A DNA stretch of 6,064 nucleotides, from the NCBI GenBank assembly GCA_008671285.1, contig RPYR01000149.1, forward strand, positions 1 to 6,064. Reading direction: 5' to 3'. The notes below the pieces were generated by a model that saw nothing but the letters and a program-made list of their open reading frames with translations, had not been told where the DNA came from and ran no database searches. Shown here piece after piece: positions 4,435 through 6,064 of the stretch. Origin of the DNA: Collinsella aerofaciens (GTDB lineage Bacteria; Actinomycetota; Coriobacteriia; Coriobacteriales; Coriobacteriaceae). The translations under genes and the position numbers were made by a program. The stretch's first letter is position 1. Every line of letters starts with the position of its first letter.

Positions 4435-5745
4435 CTACGCCACGAAGAAGTAGACGAGGAAGGCGAGGGCTGCGATCCACATGAGCGGCTTGATCTTGGA
4501 AGCCTCGCCCTTAAAGAGCGCGACGATCACGTAGGCGATAAAGCCCAGACCGATGCCGGCAGAGATAGAGTAGGTGAAGGGCACGCCGGCGACAATCATA
4601 AACGCCGGGAAACCCTGCGACACGTCGGACCAGTCGATCTCGGAGGCCTCGCTCATCATGAGGTAGCCGACGTAGACCAGAGCACCGCAGGTGGCAGCGC
4701 TGGAAACGATGGTGACGATGGGGGAGAAGAACGCGGCGAGAATGAACAGCACACCGGTGGTGACGGAGGTGAGGCCCGTGCGGCCACCGTCGGCAGCGCC
4801 GGAAGTGGACTCGACGAAGGTGGTGATGGAGGAGACGCCCATGAAACCGCCCACAGCAGCGGCGGCGGAGTCGACGATCAGAATCTCCTTGATATTCTCG
4901 ACGTTGCCGTCGTCGGTGAGGAACTCGCCCTGCTTGGCCACGGCCATCGCGGTGCCCATGGTGTCGAAGAAGTCACTCATGAGCAGCGAGAACGAGATGA
5001 CGAGGAGCGCGGGGTCGGTAAGGACCTTGACGATGGCGGGCACGCCGCCGGCGTCGGCGATGGGGCCACCGATGCTCGAGAAGTCGAGCGGGGCGATGAT
5101 ACCGGTCGGAGCATGGGTCACACCTAAGGGGATACCGGCGATGACGGCGACGACGATGCCGATGAGCAGCGAGCCGGGGACGTTGCGGCAGGCGAGGGCG
5201 ACCGTCACCAGGATGGAGATGATGCCGACGATGAAGGTGGGGGAGGTGATGTCGCCCAGACCGACGAGTGTACCGGCGCCAGCGGTGATAATGCCGGCAT
5301 CGCACAGGCCAATCATGGCGATGAACAGGCCCAGACCCACCGAGATGGCGTGACGCAGGACAACCGGGATGGCGTCCATGATGGCCTCGCGCAGGCCGCA
5401 AAGCACGAGCAGCAAGATGACGACGCCCTCAAGGAAGATGACGCTCATGGCCACGTGCCAGTCACCGCCGCAGACGGTGGTGGTGATTCCAGCGATCATC
5501 GCGTTGACGCCTAAGCCCGACGCACAGGCGAGCGGGCGGTTGGCGAAGATGCCCATGCAGATGGTCATGATGCCGGCGCCTAGGCAGGTGGCGCAGGCGA
5601 GCGCTCCCGCATCGATGCCAGCGCCCGAGAGCACCGCGGGGTTGACGGCGATGATGTAGGCCATCGCCAGGAATGTTGTCAGCCCAGCGCGGAGTTCGGT
5701 CCCGATTGTGGACTTGCGCTCGCTGACGTGAAATAGTTCGTCCAT
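4435..5745 (-). CDS. NCS2-family purine permease, AzgA/PbuG type (adenine/guanine/hypoxanthine uptake)
   Basis: This 436-residue polytopic membrane protein has about 12-14 hydrophobic segments. Family landmarks are LRAGLTTFLAMAY near 18-30, ASGLGVNA at 75-82 (PGMGLNA in many relatives) and SDFFDTMGT at 257-265. The substrate-site signature FVESTSGAADGGRTGLT is at 310-326. These place it in the AzgA-like branch of nucleobase:cation symporters, which import adenine, guanine or hypoxanthine, usually with protons. Its length is typical. The ATG at 5745 is chosen because AAGGAAAGGG lies 5 nt upstream. A longer frame from 5802 would begin inside the predicted -10 element (5801-5806) and adds a non-family N-terminus. 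An out-of-frame ATG lies 4 nt upstream at 5749. No purine riboswitch is visible in the leader. Confidence 0.93.
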   Translation of the reverse strand: MDELFHVSERKSTIGTELRAGLTTFLAMAYIIAVNPAVLSGAGIDAGALACATCLGAGIMTICMGIFANRPLACASGLGVNAMIAGITTTVCGGDWHVAMSVIFLEGVVILLLVLCGLREAIMDAIPVVLRHAISVGLGLFIAMIGLCDAGIITAGAGTLVGLGDITSPTFIVGIISILVTVALACRNVPGSLLIGIVVAVIAGIPLGVTHAPTGIIAPLDFSSIGGPIADAGGVPAIVKVLTDPALLVISFSLLMSDFFDTMGTAMAVAKQGEFLTDDGNVENIKEILIVDSAAAAVGGFMGVSSITTFVESTSGAADGGRTGLTSVTTGVLFILAAFFSPIVTIVSSAATCGALVYVGYLMMSEASEIDWSDVSQGFPAFMIVAGVPFTYSISAGIGLGFIAYVIVALFKGEASKIKPLMWIAALAFLVYFFVA

Positions 5746-5800
5746 GCATACCCTTTCCTTGCTCGGCCCCGAGTTTAGGCCGATTGACACGAACTCACCC

Positions 5801-5806
5801 ACTATA
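5801..5806 (-). promoter_or_regulatory. -10 element of the purine permease gene
   Basis: The minus strand reads TATAGT at 5806-5801, five of six consensus bases. The matching -35 region about 17 bp upstream (GAACAA) is poor. Transcription would start near 5794, giving a leader of about 50 nt. That leader can form only a small CGGCC/GGCCG stem (5782-5778 with 5768-5764). Confidence 0.45.
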
Positions 5807-5865
5807 GCCCCTTTACGACGCTGTTGTTCCTCGCATGTTGATGTTCGGCGCTTTGTAGCAGACGG

Positions 5866-5900
5866 ACGGTATTTTTCGCATGAAAATGTGTGGGTACCGT
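5866..5900. repeat. Nested inverted repeats upstream of the deformylase gene
   Basis: ACGGTA (5866-5871) and TACCGT (5895-5900) form an outer inverted repeat. TTTTC (5873-5877) and GAAAA (5882-5886) with a 4-nt spacer form an inner one. Both lie over the predicted -35 region and run to the edge of the -10 element of the plus-strand promoter, a position suited to an operator. The arms are short, so chance is possible. Confidence 0.3.
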
Positions 5901-5905
5901 ATACT
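5875..5905 (+). promoter_or_regulatory. Predicted promoter of the deformylase-like gene
   Basis: TATACT at 5900-5905 is a strong -10 (five of six). TTCGCA at 5875-5880 matches four of six -35 bases but with a long 19-bp spacer. The start would be near 5912, leaving a leader of about 27 nt that contains the GGAGGA ribosome site. Confidence 0.5.
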
Positions 5906-5938
5906 TAAGCGGTTACAACGACCCCTATGGAGGAACGT

Positions 5939-6064
5939 ATGATTAAAGAGCTTTGCCACGACGAGGCTATCCTGTCCCAGCGTTGCGAGGTTGCGACCGT
6001 CGAGGACGAGTCGGTTGCTCAGGACCTGATCGATACCATCAAGTCGCTCGACGATGCCGGCTGC
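5939..6064 (+). CDS. def: Peptide deformylase-like protein, N-terminal part (cut by window end)
   Basis: The ATG at 5939 follows GGAGGA (5929-5934) by 4 nt, and 42 codons are present before the window ends. The start MIKEL..DEAIL and the segment ending SLDDAGC resemble the N-terminus of the divergent def-like deformylases of Gram-positive anaerobes. In those, the next residues would be the metal-site motif region (LAANQIG-like). Deformylases remove the formyl group from the N-terminal methionine of new proteins using a bound metal. The catalytic motifs (GxGLAAxQ, EGCxS, HExDH) all lie off-window, so activity cannot be judged. The assignment rests on N-terminal resemblance only. Confidence 0.65.
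   Translation, partial: MIKELCHDEAILSQRCEVATVEDESVAQDLIDTIKSLDDAGC

Noticed and set aside
4414..5353. Long plus-strand ORFs (237 and 220 codons) opposite the purine permease
   Set aside because: The products are low-complexity (Gly/Asp/Glu-rich or Met/Thr/Pro-rich), as expected from the complement of hydrophobic membrane codons. No ribosome sites or motifs were seen.
5784..5789. Perfect TTGACA -35 on the plus strand
   Set aside because: No -10 element lies 16-18 bp downstream. The next good -10 for the plus-strand gene is more than 100 bp away, so it is probably chance.
5746..5800. Purine or guanidine riboswitch in the permease leader
   Set aside because: The roughly 50-nt leader is too short and lacks the conserved purine aptamer blocks. 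Only a 5-bp stem is visible.

Overview
The window looks like chromosome of a moderately high-GC Gram-positive bacterium. GC-rich third codon positions, ATG starts with strong GGAGG/AAGGAG ribosome sites, compact hairpin terminators and the character of the deformylase and regulator point to an actinobacterial gut anaerobe of the Coriobacteriia (Collinsella-like). That placement is inferred from recognition and was not tested by a search. No phage, insertion sequence, CRISPR array, tRNA or rRNA was seen.

Left edge (1-290): there is no complete protein gene. The minus strand carries a TPP (thiamine pyrophosphate) riboswitch at about 97-194. It is followed by an intrinsic terminator (58-88) and a strong ribosome site (44-50) leading to a gene that lies almost wholly off the left edge. 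Its promoter diverges from that of the next gene, and an 11-bp inverted repeat sits between the two.

Plus-strand block (291-3395): a Cof-type HAD phosphatase and a LysR-family regulator are 10 nt apart and probably co-transcribed. A 155-nt regulatory gap follows, then a stand-alone MetE C-terminal-domain-like methyltransferase. The gap holds a T-N11-A dyad centred about 66 nt upstream of the predicted transcription start, where LysR regulators classically bind. It also holds a perfect 14-bp palindrome running into the -10 element. The best reading is that the LysR protein controls the methyltransferase gene.

Junction (3396-3636): a possible mini transcription unit with a -10-like element, a strong ribosome site and a 17-codon ORF ends in a long bidirectional terminator. 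That terminator also serves the convergent esterase gene and overlaps its stop codon.

Minus-strand block (3632-5745): an alpha/beta-hydrolase esterase lies downstream of an NCS2/AzgA-type purine permease, separated by a hairpin terminator, so the two are probably separate units. Right edge (5746-6064): a divergent intergenic region leads to the first 42 codons of a peptide-deformylase-like gene cut by the window end.

The genes do not form one pathway. Most are housekeeping or nutrient-related: thiamine sensing, methionine metabolism, purine uptake and protein N-terminal processing. The most interesting content is regulatory rather than a new multigene system.
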